From: [Eubacterium] yurii subsp. margaretiae ATCC 43715
GTDB lineage: Bacteria; Bacillota; Clostridia; Peptostreptococcales; Filifactoraceae
Assembly: GCA_000146855.1 (NCBI GenBank)
Contig: GL405246.1
Coordinates: forward strand, 840,847 to 904,846
Reading direction: 5' to 3'
DNA length: 64,000 nucleotides
A model generated the notes under the pieces. The model searched no databases and had not been told where the DNA came from. It saw only the letters and a list, made by a program, of their open reading frames with translations. Made by a program: the position numbers and the translations under genes. The stretch's first letter is position 1, and every line of letters starts with the position of its first letter. Shown one piece after another: positions 27,279-38,805 of this stretch.

Positions 27279-28613
27279 TTAGAAAGCTGTTTTATTTACA
27301 AGTGCAATTATACAAAGTATAGCTGCTAGTGGAACATATACATATTTACCAATATTATACCATATAGGTGATATAGGTTTTTTTGCTCCCTTGTTTATTT
27401 CGTCTATCAAATCTTCTTTTTTCATTACCCAGAACCATGAGATAGCACCAAGTGTAGCTCCTATAGGTATGATGTAGATAGAAACTAAATCCATCCAAGG
27501 ACCCCATTTAGAAATAGGCTCCATAAATACTCCTACACCCATACAAATAAGGAACAATAGCCCTAATATATATCCTCTTTTAATCTTAGGGAAACGGAAG
27601 TTCACTGATTCCAAAACAACTTCAAGCATGTTTTGAAGTGAAGATATACCACCAAAAACAACTGCAAGATACAATGCTATTGCAAACAATTGTCCGCCAG
27701 GCATACTTTGAAGTATTGTAGGAAGAACTACGAAAAGTAGTCCGGGACCTGCTGCTGGGTCATGGTTGAATGCAAAGCACGCAGGCAACATTACCATAGC
27801 TGCAACCATAGCTGCTATAGTATCAAATATCGCAGTATCTCTTGCGCCTGCAACACAGTCTTCACTATCCGGAAGATATGCGCCGTATACTATCATACCG
27901 CTACCTGTAACTGAAAGAGAGAAGAATGCCTGTCCCATAGCTGCTACCCAGATATTAGCATCTGCAAGTTTACTCCAATCAGGAATGAACATATATTCAT
28001 AGCCCTTTATTGCTCCTGGAAGCATTGCTATTCTTACAGCCATAAATACAAATAGTATGAAGAATAAAGGCATCATAACCTTATTCGATTTTTCTATACT
28101 TTCTGCACCAAATACAAGAGTAAGTAATGTTATTACTACTACTGCAAGATGTAGAGGTACAACACCGAAATCTTGTGATGAAAATTGCTCAAACCAAGTT
28201 GCCGTATCAATGGTCATGATACTACCTGTAATAGATTGTAGCAATCCCTTTAAAACGTATGATATAATTACTGCATAACCGATTGCAATACACATAGAAC
28301 CTGCTAAAGGTATCCAACCTACATTTCTTCCTATAACGTTATCTTGTCCGCCTGATTTCCAAGCCATATGATAAGCACCTACAGTACCTGTCTTAGCTCT
28401 TCTACCTACAGCATATTCTGTAGATAATCCTGTATAACTGAATATTACGATAAATATTAAATATGCTATTAAAAATGCCGAGCCACCACTGCTTCCAAGT
28501 TTGTAAGGGAAGCCCCAGACATTTGCCATACCAACCGCAGAGCCTACACAAGCAAGGATAAAGCCTATCTTCGAGTTAAACTTTTTTTCACTTCCGCCAT
28601 TATTACTACTCAT
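27279..28613 (-). CDS. Sodium-dependent (NSS family) transporter, probably tyrosine-specific
   Basis: 444 residues and about eleven hydrophobic segments. The NSS signature is at the start: FILACVGSAVGMANVWGFPYKLGSSGGSAFLIAYLI. The later AFFSLSVTGSGMIVYGAYLP and the GVFMEPISKWGPWMDLVSIYIIPIGA region fit the bacterial subgroup that includes the Fusobacterium tyrosine transporter Tyt1. It is the gene after tyrosine phenol-lyase on the same strand, 203 bases apart, so tyrosine uptake is the likely job. Substrate identity is inference. It has its own ribosome-binding site (aggaggtg). Confidence 0.9.
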   Translation of the reverse strand: MSSNNGGSEKKFNSKIGFILACVGSAVGMANVWGFPYKLGSSGGSAFLIAYLIFIVIFSYTGLSTEYAVGRRAKTGTVGAYHMAWKSGGQDNVIGRNVGWIPLAGSMCIAIGYAVIISYVLKGLLQSITGSIMTIDTATWFEQFSSQDFGVVPLHLAVVVITLLTLVFGAESIEKSNKVMMPLFFILFVFMAVRIAMLPGAIKGYEYMFIPDWSKLADANIWVAAMGQAFFSLSVTGSGMIVYGAYLPDSEDCVAGARDTAIFDTIAAMVAAMVMLPACFAFNHDPAAGPGLLFVVLPTILQSMPGGQLFAIALYLAVVFGGISSLQNMLEVVLESVNFRFPKIKRGYILGLLFLICMGVGVFMEPISKWGPWMDLVSIYIIPIGATLGAISWFWVMKKEDLIDEINKGAKKPISPIWYNIGKYVYVPLAAILCIIALVNKTAF

Positions 28614-28752
28614 TAATTACACCTCCTAAATTTTGCAAAGGTTTTTTTAAAGTACACAATATTGAAAACACATAATTCCTAAAATCACGAATACTACTCT
28701 TTTTCACTATGTACTTTTTAATAATATAAAAAATAAATCTATAAACTTTTAA

Positions 28753-28787
28753 GGGGATATGACTCTTCATAGAAAAACCATATCCCC
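28753..28787 (-). terminator. Hairpin after tyrosine phenol-lyase
   Basis: Nine-base stem ggggatatg / catatcccc with a 17-base loop. On the minus strand it is followed by ttaaaagttt, a weak T tract, so read-through into the transporter gene may be partial. Confidence 0.6.
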
Positions 28788-28816
28788 GATTTAAACCAGT
28801 GCGGTTTTTAAAAATA

Positions 28817-30657
<1,841 letters not shown>

Positions 30658-30745
30658 TTGATTTTTAAGCTATAATCTGATAAAATATAGCAAAACCGAA
30701 TATAAAAATTTATATCGGAGTGGGGAAACCCACTCTTTGTTTTTA
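30658..30745 (+). ncRNA. Candidate short RNA: promoter plus terminator unit without an ORF
   Basis: TTGATT at 30658-30663, 17-base spacer, TAAAAT at 30681-30686. Transcription would start near 30693. The predicted transcript has two adjacent hairpins: ccgaatataaa / tttatatcgg, then gagtggg-GAAA-cccactc (30718-30735), a GNRA-capped stem followed by tttgttttt. It would be about 50 nt long. It is either a small RNA or an attenuated leader for the rimP-nusA operon 340 bases downstream. I know no family that matches. Confidence 0.5.
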
Positions 30746-31080
30746 TATAAAAGTAAAAATGGATGTTTTAATGTAAGTATAATTATAGGAATAATCGTAT
30801 AACAATTACTTTTATATAATTACTGACATAGCATATATTAATACTGATTAAATAGCAAGACTAGTATATAAATGTCTTAGCGCCAAGCTTGAATTTATAA
30901 AATTGACTTTTAGTAAATTGTAAATATCTAGTGTTGCGTATTTTTAATTAGTGAGTCAGTATGTGAAAATCTATTGAGTAAAAGTATTCTAAAACTGCAT
31001 TATATTGATTGATGTTGTTATTTTTAATTAATATCGTTGTTTATATAATAGACTAGTAAAAAAATAGGAGGAGAAGATTC
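30746..31080. other. Leader region of the rimP-nusA-infB operon
   Basis: AT-rich, no ORF. A possible promoter is TTGACT at 30903-30908 with tatcta 16 bases on. No known leader RNA is recognised. Confidence 0.35.
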
Positions 31081-31542
31081 ATGTCAAAAAAAATTGAGCA
31101 AATTACCGAAGAACTTGTGCTTAGAGTATTACCTGAAGAATATGAAATGGTTGATGTAGAATATGTAAAAGAAGCCGGTGAGATGTATTTGAGGATACTC
31201 ATAGACAAGGATGGCAGTATGACAATAGACGACTGTGTGAAGCTAAGCGGTATAATAGGTGACGAAATTGACAAAAAAGACTATATCAAAGATGCCTATA
31301 ATCTTGAAATTTCTTCTCCTGGACTTGACAGAACGCTAAAAAAGGACAGGGATTTTGTTAGAGAAAAGGGAAAGGATGTTGAAGTCAAATTATTCAAGAA
31401 AGATGAAAAATATGGCAAGGAATTTGTAGCAGTTCTTGAAGGTTTGGATGAAAATGGAAATGTTGTTTTTGTGATTGACGAAGAAGTAGTGAGTATTGAT
31501 AAAAAGGAAATAGCAAAGATAAATCTATATTTGGAGTTTTAA
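31081..31542 (+). CDS. rimP: Ribosome maturation factor RimP
   Basis: 153 residues. The family core is VDVEYVKEAGEMYLRILIDKDGSMTIDDCVKLSGIIGDEID and the signature YNLEISSPGLDRTLKKDRDF. A C-terminal SH3-like domain follows. It assists 30S subunit maturation. It is the first gene of the nusA-infB operon, with the strong ribosome-binding site aggaggag. nusA follows 24 bases later. Confidence 0.97.
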   Translation: MSKKIEQITEELVLRVLPEEYEMVDVEYVKEAGEMYLRILIDKDGSMTIDDCVKLSGIIGDEIDKKDYIKDAYNLEISSPGLDRTLKKDRDFVREKGKDVEVKLFKKDEKYGKEFVAVLEGLDENGNVVFVIDEEVVSIDKKEIAKINLYLEF

Positions 31543-31566
31543 GAGAAATAAGGAGGAAGACAAAAG

Positions 31567-32646
31567 ATGAATACAGAGTTTATAAGAGCTCTTGATCAGT
31601 TGGAAAAACAAAAGGGAATAAAAAAAGAAATATTACTTGATGCTATAAATCAGGCGATATTAAATGCATATAAGAAGAATTACGGTAGTAATGCGGAAGT
31701 GGAAGTTAGCATAGATACCAAAAAAGGAGATATAAAAATCATAAATCCAATAACAATAGTGGATGATGATAAGGTAGACATACTTGATAATGAAATGACT
31801 GTTGAATATGCCAATCAATTTTTTGGAAAACAGTACAAAGAGGGAGATATTGTAAGAGAAGAGGTAACTCCTAAAGATTTTGGCAGAATAGCTACTCAAG
31901 CTGCAAGACAAATAGTGGTTCAAAAGATAAAGGAAGCTGAAAAAGACATCCAATACACTGAATTTAAAAAGAAGGAAACAGAAATAATCACAGGTATGGT
32001 TTCCCGAATATCAAAGAGCACTGTTTATGCTGATATAAGTATATTAGGTGAAAATGACATAATGATAAATGCAGAGGGGGTACTTCCAAACGGGGAACAG
32101 ATGTCCGGTGATAATTATGAACTTGGACAAAATATGAAGTTTTACATCTTGGAAGTAAAAAGAACTAATAACAAGACACAGATAGTCTTGTCTAGATCTC
32201 ATCCCGGACTTGTAAAAAGACTGTTTGAAATGGAAGTGCCGGAAATTTTTGATGGAACTGTAGAGATAATTTCCATCTCAAGAGAAGCAGGTTCAAGGAC
32301 TAAGATGGCGGTCAAAACAAATATGCAGGATGTTGATCCTATTGGAGCCTGCGTAGGAACAAGAGGACAAAGAGTAAAGAATATAACTGATGAGATAAAT
32401 GGAGAAAAAATCGACATAATAGAATATAACGATGATTTAGCTGAATATATAACAGCTTCATTATCACCTGCCAAGGTAGTTTCAGTGGAAATAGATGAAG
32501 AAGAGAAGATTGCCAAGGTAATTGTGCCGGATGATAAGCTATCTCTTGCCATAGGGAAAGAGGGGCAAAATGCAAGACTGGCAGCTAAGCTTACAAATTG
32601 GAAGATAGATATAAAGTGTGAATCGGAAATGTTCGGACAGGAATAA
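31567..32646 (+). CDS. nusA: Transcription termination/antitermination protein NusA
   Basis: 359 residues, the usual Firmicutes length without the acidic C-terminal repeats of E. coli. The N-terminal RNA polymerase-binding domain (1-130) is followed by S1 (TEIITGMVSRISKSTVYADI...). Two KH domains come next (MQDVDPIGACVGTRGQRVKNITDEINGEKIDIIEY and VPDDKLSLAIGKEGQNARLAAKLTNWKIDI). It acts on paused RNA polymerase. The ribosome-binding site is aaggagga. Confidence 0.98.
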   Translation: MNTEFIRALDQLEKQKGIKKEILLDAINQAILNAYKKNYGSNAEVEVSIDTKKGDIKIINPITIVDDDKVDILDNEMTVEYANQFFGKQYKEGDIVREEVTPKDFGRIATQAARQIVVQKIKEAEKDIQYTEFKKKETEIITGMVSRISKSTVYADISILGENDIMINAEGVLPNGEQMSGDNYELGQNMKFYILEVKRTNNKTQIVLSRSHPGLVKRLFEMEVPEIFDGTVEIISISREAGSRTKMAVKTNMQDVDPIGACVGTRGQRVKNITDEINGEKIDIIEYNDDLAEYITASLSPAKVVSVEIDEEEKIAKVIVPDDKLSLAIGKEGQNARLAAKLTNWKIDIKCESEMFGQE

Positions 32647-32661
32647 GGTGGAAAAATAGAT

Positions 32662-32931
32662 ATGAAGACGAAGAAAGTTCCACTTAGAAAATGTATAGTT
32701 TGTCAGAATCAGTTTGACAAGAAACAACTTATAAGAGTAGTCAAGAACAAAGAAGATGAAATATTTATAGATAAGACATTCAAAGCAGGCGGTCGTGGTG
32801 CCTATGTATGCAATAACAAGGACTGTATTGAAAAGCTCAAAAAAAGCAAGGCACTGGATAGGACTTTCAAATGCAAGGTTGATGTCAAGATATATGATGA
32901 TATATTATCGGAGATAGAAAAAAGTGAATAA
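32662..32931 (+). CDS. ylxR: RNase P modulator RnpM / YlxR family protein
   Basis: 89 residues. The family motifs are VPLRKCIVCQNQFDKKQLIRVVK at the start and GRGAYVCNNKDCIEKLKKSKALDRTFK. It lies between nusA and the L7Ae-like gene, the invariant position in Firmicutes. The B. subtilis protein binds and modulates RNase P RNA. Its stop overlaps the next start by 8 bases. Confidence 0.95.
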   Translation: MKTKKVPLRKCIVCQNQFDKKQLIRVVKNKEDEIFIDKTFKAGGRGAYVCNNKDCIEKLKKSKALDRTFKCKVDVKIYDDILSEIEKSE

Positions 32932-33265
32932 GAAGAAGATATCAGCACTTTTAGGCTTTGCCATGAAAAGTAGAAAATTGGTATATGGAGAGCAGAACAC
33001 ATTAAATGCGATAAAGTCAAATAAAGCAAAGATTGTATTTATTGCAAGTGATATATCGGATAATACAAGGAAGAGACTTCAAGACAAGTCAAACTATAGA
33101 GATATCCCAACCATTGATACGTTTGACAGGTATGAATTAGGCGGGATAATTGGAAAAGAATTTGCCGGCTGTTTAGCCGTAACTGATAAAAATTTTTTTG
33201 AAGGAATAATGAAATATATTGGAGGCGAAAATATTGGAAAAGAAGAGAGTTTACACAATAGCTGA
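32924..33265 (+). CDS. ylxQ: L7Ae-family RNA-binding protein YlxQ
   Basis: 113 residues, starting at GTG inside the ylxR reading frame. L7Ae/L30e fold: [44 protein letters not shown] and [22 protein letters not shown]. The family binds kink-turn RNA. The tail overlaps the start of infB by about 32 bases, so translation of infB is probably coupled. Confidence 0.93.
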   Translation: MNKKKISALLGFAMKSRKLVYGEQNTLNAIKSNKAKIVFIASDISDNTRKRLQDKSNYRDIPTIDTFDRYELGGIIGKEFAGCLAVTDKNFFEGIMKYIGGENIGKEESLHNS

Positions 33266-35435
33266 AGAACTGGGTATACCAAGTAAAGAACTGATAGCAA
33301 AACTCGAAGAACTTGACATCAAGGTGTCCAGTCATATGAGCACTCTTACTATTGAAGAGGCTGATATCATAGTGGAGATGTTGAGAGAAGAAAGTAAACC
33401 TAAGGCAAAAGCTAAGGAAGAAGCCAAAAAAGAAGAAAAACCGAAAGAAGAAGTAAAGGCTAAAGAAGATAAAAAAGAACAAGACGTAGCTAAAAAAGAA
33501 AAGCATGAGAGAAAAGAAGACAAGGTAGAAGAAAAGAAAGAAGAAAAAGCTGAAGAAAAAAACGAAAAACAAAGCAAGAAGGATAAAAAAGATAAAAGAG
33601 ACAAGCGCAGACAAAATGAGTCATCTAAAGCTGATACAAAAAAACAGGACACACAAGAGGTCAAGGAAGAAAAAACTGATGGTGAAGATGATGGTATAAT
33701 TCAACTTGATAATACGGTTGTTGTAGGTGAGTTTGCAAATTTGATAAAAGTGCCTGCTACACAGGTTATAATGAGTCTTATGAAGATGGGGATAATGGCA
33801 AATATCAATCAAAATATCAAGTTTGAAACTGCAGAAAAAATTGCTTATGAACATGATATATTGGTAGAACTAAAACCTCAAGAAGAAGAGGCTGAGGATA
33901 TTATAATAGAAAACGATCAGGAAGAAGACCTGAGTCCAAGACCTCCAATAGTTACTGTAATGGGTCACGTTGACCACGGTAAGACATCGTTGCTTGATGC
34001 CATAAGAAATACTAAGGTGACAGATAGAGAAGCCGGCGGTATAACTCAACATATAGGTGCCTCAGAAGTGTATGTCAATGGAAAAAAAGTTGTATTTCTT
34101 GATACTCCAGGTCATGAGGCCTTTACACAAATGAGATTAAGAGGGGCACAGGTAACAGATATAGCTATATTGGTTGTTGCAGCAGATGACGGTATCATGC
34201 CGCAAACAGTAGAGGCGATTTCGCATGCCAAGGCTGCCAATATACCGATAATAGTAGCCATAAATAAGATAGACAAGCCGACTGCAAATATCGAAAGGGT
34301 AAGACAGGAGCTTTCAAACAACGGACTCTTGGTAGAAGCATGGGGTGGAACAATAGTAGATGTACCTGTTTCTGCAAAAAAAGGCGAAAACATAGATAAA
34401 CTCCTTGAAATGATACTGATAGTTGCCGAACTGGAAGAACTTAAGGCAAATCCTAACAGACCTGCAGTTGGAACGGTAATAGAGTCAAATTTGGACAAGG
34501 GAAGAGGAGCTGTTGCAACAGTTATAGTTTCTAACGGTACTCTTAAGGTAGGAGATCCTGTCATAGCAGGTACGGCTTATGGAAAGATAAGAGCTTTGTT
34601 CAATGACAAGGGGCAAAGAGTGAAAAAGGCGACTCCTTCAACACCTGTTGAGATACTTGGGCTTAATGAAGTACCACTTGCAGGAGATCAGTTTGTCGTA
34701 ATGCCAAGTGAAAAGGCTGCAAGAGCAATCGGCGAAAAAAGACGTGAAAAACAAAGAGATGAACAGATGAAGGCAAGCTCAAAGATTACTCTTGAAGACT
34801 TGTTCGACAAGATGCAAGAGGGAGAAGTAAAAGAGCTGAATATGGTCTTAAAAGCCGATGTTCAAGGTTCAGTAGAGGCTATAAGACAATCTGTTGAAAA
34901 GATTTCTAATGAAGAAGTACAATTAAAAGTAATTCACTCAGGAGTCGGAGCAGTAACAGATTCTGACATCATGCTTGCTTCAGCATCAAATGCGATAGTT
35001 ATTGGTTTCAACGTAAGACCTGCTGCAAGTGCGGCTGCTATGGCAGAGCGTGAACGTGTAGATTTAAGAACATATAGAATAATATATGAACTTATTGAAG
35101 ACATAGAAAAAGCCATGAAGGGTATGTTGGAGCCTGAATACAAGGAAGTTGTAATAGGACAGGCTCAAGTTAGAGAGTTGTTCAAGGTATCAGGACTTGG
35201 TACTATTGCAGGTTCTTATGTAACTGACGGAAAGGTAAGCAGAAATGCCAAGGCAAGACTTGTCAGAAACGGAATAGTAATATATGACGGAGCAATATCT
35301 TCTGTCAGAAGATTCAAGGATGACGTAAAAGAAGTAAACCGAGGATATGAATGCGGTATAATGCTTGAAAACTTTAATGACATCAAGGAAGAAGATATTA
35401 TAGAAATATACGAAATGCAAGAAATAGAAAGATAA
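33234..35435 (+). CDS. infB: Translation initiation factor IF-2
   Basis: About 733 residues. I choose the TTG at 33234 because ggagg at 33221-33225 is well placed for it; an in-frame TTG at 33219 lies before that site. The N-terminal IF2_N helix ([22 protein letters not shown]) is followed by a highly charged Lys/Glu-rich linker (about 50-150) and a second IF2_N-type domain. The GTPase has [26 protein letters not shown] and NKIDK. The C-terminal domains include [13 protein letters not shown] and the fMet-tRNA-binding end. It brings initiator tRNA to the 30S subunit. It overlaps ylxQ. Confidence 0.97.
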   Translation: MEKKRVYTIAEELGIPSKELIAKLEELDIKVSSHMSTLTIEEADIIVEMLREESKPKAKAKEEAKKEEKPKEEVKAKEDKKEQDVAKKEKHERKEDKVEEKKEEKAEEKNEKQSKKDKKDKRDKRRQNESSKADTKKQDTQEVKEEKTDGEDDGIIQLDNTVVVGEFANLIKVPATQVIMSLMKMGIMANINQNIKFETAEKIAYEHDILVELKPQEEEAEDIIIENDQEEDLSPRPPIVTVMGHVDHGKTSLLDAIRNTKVTDREAGGITQHIGASEVYVNGKKVVFLDTPGHEAFTQMRLRGAQVTDIAILVVAADDGIMPQTVEAISHAKAANIPIIVAINKIDKPTANIERVRQELSNNGLLVEAWGGTIVDVPVSAKKGENIDKLLEMILIVAELEELKANPNRPAVGTVIESNLDKGRGAVATVIVSNGTLKVGDPVIAGTAYGKIRALFNDKGQRVKKATPSTPVEILGLNEVPLAGDQFVVMPSEKAARAIGEKRREKQRDEQMKASSKITLEDLFDKMQEGEVKELNMVLKADVQGSVEAIRQSVEKISNEEVQLKVIHSGVGAVTDSDIMLASASNAIVIGFNVRPAASAAAMAERERVDLRTYRIIYELIEDIEKAMKGMLEPEYKEVVIGQAQVRELFKVSGLGTIAGSYVTDGKVSRNAKARLVRNGIVIYDGAISSVRRFKDDVKEVNRGYECGIMLENFNDIKEEDIIEIYEMQEIER

Positions 35436-35446
35436 TGAGGATATAG

Positions 35447-35842
35447 ATGAAATTTGAAAGAACTCAGAGAATAGGAGAGGAAATAAAAAAGACGATAACT
35501 AAGATGTTAATTGAGGGGCATATAAAAAACACTGTGCTTCTCAATACACATTCTTTGATATCTGTTGTGTCTGTCGATGTTGTGAGAGATCTCAAATACG
35601 CCTATGTATATATCAGCGTACTTGGTCAAGGTCAAGAAGAGATTATTGCTTCACTTCAAAAATCAGCAGGCTTTATAAGAAAGGAAGTCGGCAGATTTAC
35701 AAAACTGAGATATACTCCAGAGCTTATATTCTTGGAAGACAATTCGATAAAAAACGGAGTCGAAATGATATCCAAGATAAACAAGATAGCAGAGGCTGAG
35801 CATAGAGAAGAGGCCTTAGAATCGGAAGATGAGGATTTGTAA
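35447..35842 (+). CDS. rbfA: Ribosome-binding factor A
   Basis: 131 residues with the KH-like RbfA fold: ERTQRIGEEIKKTITKMLIEG at the start, VVSVDVVRDLKYAYVYISVLG, and RKEVGRFTKLRYTPELIFLEDNSI. It acts in late 16S rRNA 5' end maturation and cold adaptation. It is 11 bases after infB and 2 bases before the DHH gene. The ribosome-binding site is atgagga. Confidence 0.97.
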   Translation: MKFERTQRIGEEIKKTITKMLIEGHIKNTVLLNTHSLISVVSVDVVRDLKYAYVYISVLGQGQEEIIASLQKSAGFIRKEVGRFTKLRYTPELIFLEDNSIKNGVEMISKINKIAEAEHREEALESEDEDL

Positions 35843-35844
35843 AA

Positions 35845-36810
35845 ATGCAATATATAGTTGATTTTATTAAAAAAAACGACAACTTCATAGTGACAAGTCA
35901 TGTAGCACCCGACGGAGATAATATAGGCTCAAGTATTGCAATGACACAATTTTTAGTAAACAATGGCAAAAAAGCCCATCATTTTTTGGATGATAAGATA
36001 CCAAGCAGCCTTGCATTTATATCAGATAGAGTCAAAATCCACAAAAGTGAAGACTTTGATAAAATTAAGGATTTTGACAAATATACAGTGATAATACTAG
36101 ACTGCGGAAACAAGAACAGGGTAAATGTAAAAGAAAGTATATTAAACAATGCTTTTCATACCATCTGTATAGACCATCACGAAAGCAATGACTTTTTTGC
36201 CGATATCAACTATGTTGATGAAGAGGCTTCATCGACTTGTGAATTGGTGTATGATTTTGCAAAATTATATGATGAGACTAAGATAGATGAAGTTGTAGCC
36301 ACAGCTTTATATACAGGACTTGCAACGGATACCGGACATTTCAAGTTTGACTGCACTGCAGTAAGCTCATTTTACATGGCTGCCGACTTGTTGAAAAAAG
36401 GTGCAAAAAAGCAGGAAATGATAAAAAGTGTCTATCAAAGTGATGAGTATAATTACAAAAAACTTGAAGCTCATCTCATAGTTAACAATATGGAAAAGTT
36501 AGATGATATCTGTATTATGACTATGCCAAGCGAAATATTGAAAAAGTATAATGTAGAACTCAAAGATACTGAAAATATGGTAAATAATACTGTAAATATT
36601 AAGGGTGTGGAAGTCGGCTTATTGCTAAAGGAAAAGGAAGGAAACATTGTAAAAGGTTCACTTCGTTCTAAAGAAAGGGTAAATGTGGCAAAGATTGCAC
36701 AATGCTTTTCAGGTGGAGGACACGAGAGAGCTGCAGGATTTACAATGGAAAATACAGATTTGGCTAAGGCAAGGGTTGAAGTGCTTAATAAGATTAAAGA
36801 GTTTATGTAA
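35845..36810 (+). CDS. nrnA: Bifunctional oligoribonuclease / PAP phosphatase NrnA (DHH family)
   Basis: 321 residues. The DHH phosphoesterase motifs are SHVAPDGDNIGSS, ILDCGN, IDHHESN and TDTGHFKF. The DHHA1 domain ends in CFSGGGHERAAG. It degrades short RNA (nano-RNA) and 3'-phosphoadenosine 5'-phosphate. Its place between rbfA and truB is conserved in Firmicutes. Confidence 0.95.
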   Translation: MQYIVDFIKKNDNFIVTSHVAPDGDNIGSSIAMTQFLVNNGKKAHHFLDDKIPSSLAFISDRVKIHKSEDFDKIKDFDKYTVIILDCGNKNRVNVKESILNNAFHTICIDHHESNDFFADINYVDEEASSTCELVYDFAKLYDETKIDEVVATALYTGLATDTGHFKFDCTAVSSFYMAADLLKKGAKKQEMIKSVYQSDEYNYKKLEAHLIVNNMEKLDDICIMTMPSEILKKYNVELKDTENMVNNTVNIKGVEVGLLLKEKEGNIVKGSLRSKERVNVAKIAQCFSGGGHERAAGFTMENTDLAKARVEVLNKIKEFM

Positions 36811-36833
36811 GAGTATAAAAAGAGTAAATTATA

Positions 36834-37709
36834 ATGAACGAGCAATTAAATGGCATAATAAATGTACTTAAACCAAGCGGTATGACCTCACATGACGTGG
36901 TGTACAAGATAAGAAAGAAATTTAACATCCAAAAGGTTGGTCATACCGGAACTTTGGATCAAAATGTTTCCGGAGTCTTACCAATAGTAATAGGCAAGGC
37001 TACAAAACTGTCTCAGATACTGACAGACAAGGACAAATCATACAGATGTATTATGAGCTTTGGCAAGAGGACAGATACCTCGGATAGCTATGGACAAGTA
37101 ATAGACAGCTTGGATAAAGACATAGACTATGATGAGCTTAGATTAGTATGTGAAAAATATATAGGCGAGATGGAGCAAACACCGTCTATGTATAGTGCAA
37201 TAAAGGTAAATGGAAGAAAACTATACGATATGGCAAGAAAAGGCCAGACTATTGACAACATACCGATAAGAACGGTAGTTATTAATCAGTTCAAAATATT
37301 GAAGTATGAGAATAATAGTCTAAGCTTTGATATAGACTGCTCCAAGGGGACTTATATACGCAGTGTAGTGGAAGACATAGCTGAAAAACTTGGCACTATT
37401 GCGTATATGAATATACTGATACGTACTAAATCAGGTCAATTTACCATAGATGACAGTGTTCCTATAGAAGATATAGGAGAAAAAGATATACTGCCTATAG
37501 ATAAGATAGAAATAAAGGGTTCTAAAAACATTGTATTAGATGAATATCAATTAAAGAGATATAAAAACGGACTTAGAGTCACAAAGGAATATATAAGAAA
37601 TTTTGTTGAAAGTGAAAAAAATATCTACAAAATCTATGATGAAGATGAAAATCTTATATCCATAGGAAATTTTGTGGATGAGAAACTCAAGAATATGGTG
37701 ATGATATAA
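36834..37709 (+). CDS. truB: tRNA pseudouridine(55) synthase
   Basis: 291 residues. The catalytic motif is VGHTGTLDQNVSGVLPIVIGKATKL; the Asp nucleophile is in TLD, and the following QNVSG departs from the common PxAxG. Further motifs are YRCIMSFGKRTDTSD, SMYSAIKVNGRKLYDMARKG and CSKGTYIRSVVEDIAEKLG. It makes pseudouridine 55 in the T loop of tRNAs. The ribosome-binding site is weak (aagagtaaatt), so translation may be coupled to nrnA, 23 bases upstream. Confidence 0.96.
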   Translation: MNEQLNGIINVLKPSGMTSHDVVYKIRKKFNIQKVGHTGTLDQNVSGVLPIVIGKATKLSQILTDKDKSYRCIMSFGKRTDTSDSYGQVIDSLDKDIDYDELRLVCEKYIGEMEQTPSMYSAIKVNGRKLYDMARKGQTIDNIPIRTVVINQFKILKYENNSLSFDIDCSKGTYIRSVVEDIAEKLGTIAYMNILIRTKSGQFTIDDSVPIEDIGEKDILPIDKIEIKGSKNIVLDEYQLKRYKNGLRVTKEYIRNFVESEKNIYKIYDEDENLISIGNFVDEKLKNMVMI

Positions 37710-37809
37710 GAGTAACAGTAAAGTTACTGAAAATATACGGCAGATTAACTGAAGCTGATGTGATTAATAGACAGCTTGGATTTTAAATCGCTATCACCTT
37801 TAGTTTAAA

Positions 37810-38742
37810 ATGGTAAAAATAATGAAGATTTATGAAAATTTTGAAGTAGAAAAAAAATATAAAAGGTCGATAACAATAGGAGATTTTGACGGATTGCACA
37901 AAGGTCACATGCCGCTTATAAAAAAGACCATAGAAATGGCAAAAAATAAGGGTTATGTATCTTGTGCTTTGACATTTAGGTTTAATACGGCAAATTTATC
38001 CAATAATAAGGTAAAATATCTTTGTGATATAGATGAAAAGATTGAACTTTTTAAAAAAAGTGGAATAGAAGAGCTTTTTATAATAGAGTTTTGCAATGAG
38101 ATTAAAAACACCAACGTTTACGACTTTATTTCTAAGATACTGGTAGATAAATTAAATGTAAAATACCTGCTACTTGGAGATGATGCAAAGTTGGGTAGCG
38201 ACAGACTGGATATTCATGGCATTGAAGAGGTCTGTAAGATATGTAATGTTGATTTTTACTCCATATCTCAGATTCAAATAGACAATATTAGAGTGACGAG
38301 TTCACACATAAGAAGTTTAATAGCAGATGGAGTTGTAGATGAGAATTTGACCAAATTTTTAGGTAGAGACTACTGTTTCAGCGGAGAAGTGGTACATGGC
38401 AACGGATTGGGAGTAAAGTTGGGATTTCCAACAGCAAATATAATGCTTAATTCATCTTTAGTATTACCTAAATTTGGAGTATATTATGCTATATGCGAGA
38501 TAGAAGGTAAGAGATACGACTGTGCAATAAATATAGGTGATAAGCCTACAGTAGATAACAATTATCTCGGTTTGGAAGCATTTATATTTGATTTTAACGA
38601 AGACATTTATGGCAAGAAAATAAAGATATATTTAAAAAAATTTATAAGAAAAGAAGAAAAATTTAAAAACTTAGATGAACTTATAAATCAGATGAAAAAA
38701 GATGTAGAAGATATAAGAAAATTAATGAAAATTGCAATATAA
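37810..38742 (+). CDS. ribF: Bifunctional riboflavin kinase / FAD synthetase
   Basis: 310 residues. The N-terminal adenylyltransferase has TIGDFDGLHKGHMPLI and RVTSSHIRSLIADG. The C-terminal flavokinase has FSGEVVHGNGLGVKLGFPTANI, the Thr/Asn pair that binds ATP and Mg. It makes FMN and FAD from riboflavin. The start is uncertain: ATG 37810 gives MVKIMKIYE, ATG 37822 gives MKIYE, and neither has a clear ribosome-binding site. A 100-base gap separates it from truB. Confidence 0.95.
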   Translation: MVKIMKIYENFEVEKKYKRSITIGDFDGLHKGHMPLIKKTIEMAKNKGYVSCALTFRFNTANLSNNKVKYLCDIDEKIELFKKSGIEELFIIEFCNEIKNTNVYDFISKILVDKLNVKYLLLGDDAKLGSDRLDIHGIEEVCKICNVDFYSISQIQIDNIRVTSSHIRSLIADGVVDENLTKFLGRDYCFSGEVVHGNGLGVKLGFPTANIMLNSSLVLPKFGVYYAICEIEGKRYDCAINIGDKPTVDNNYLGLEAFIFDFNEDIYGKKIKIYLKKFIRKEEKFKNLDELINQMKKDVEDIRKLMKIAI

Positions 38743-38805
38743 AAACTGAAAAATGGGTATACTAAGATAGGTAACATTGTTTTTAGCAAAAAAAGGAGAA
38801 TAGTT

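Noticed and set aside
33039-33614. 191-codon Phe/Leu/Ser-rich frame on the minus strand
   Set aside because: It is the complement of the Lys/Glu-rich linker of infB; low complexity and no start signal.
38743-38805. CtsR operator before clpE
   Set aside because: No tandem GGTCAAA-like heptads in the gap.
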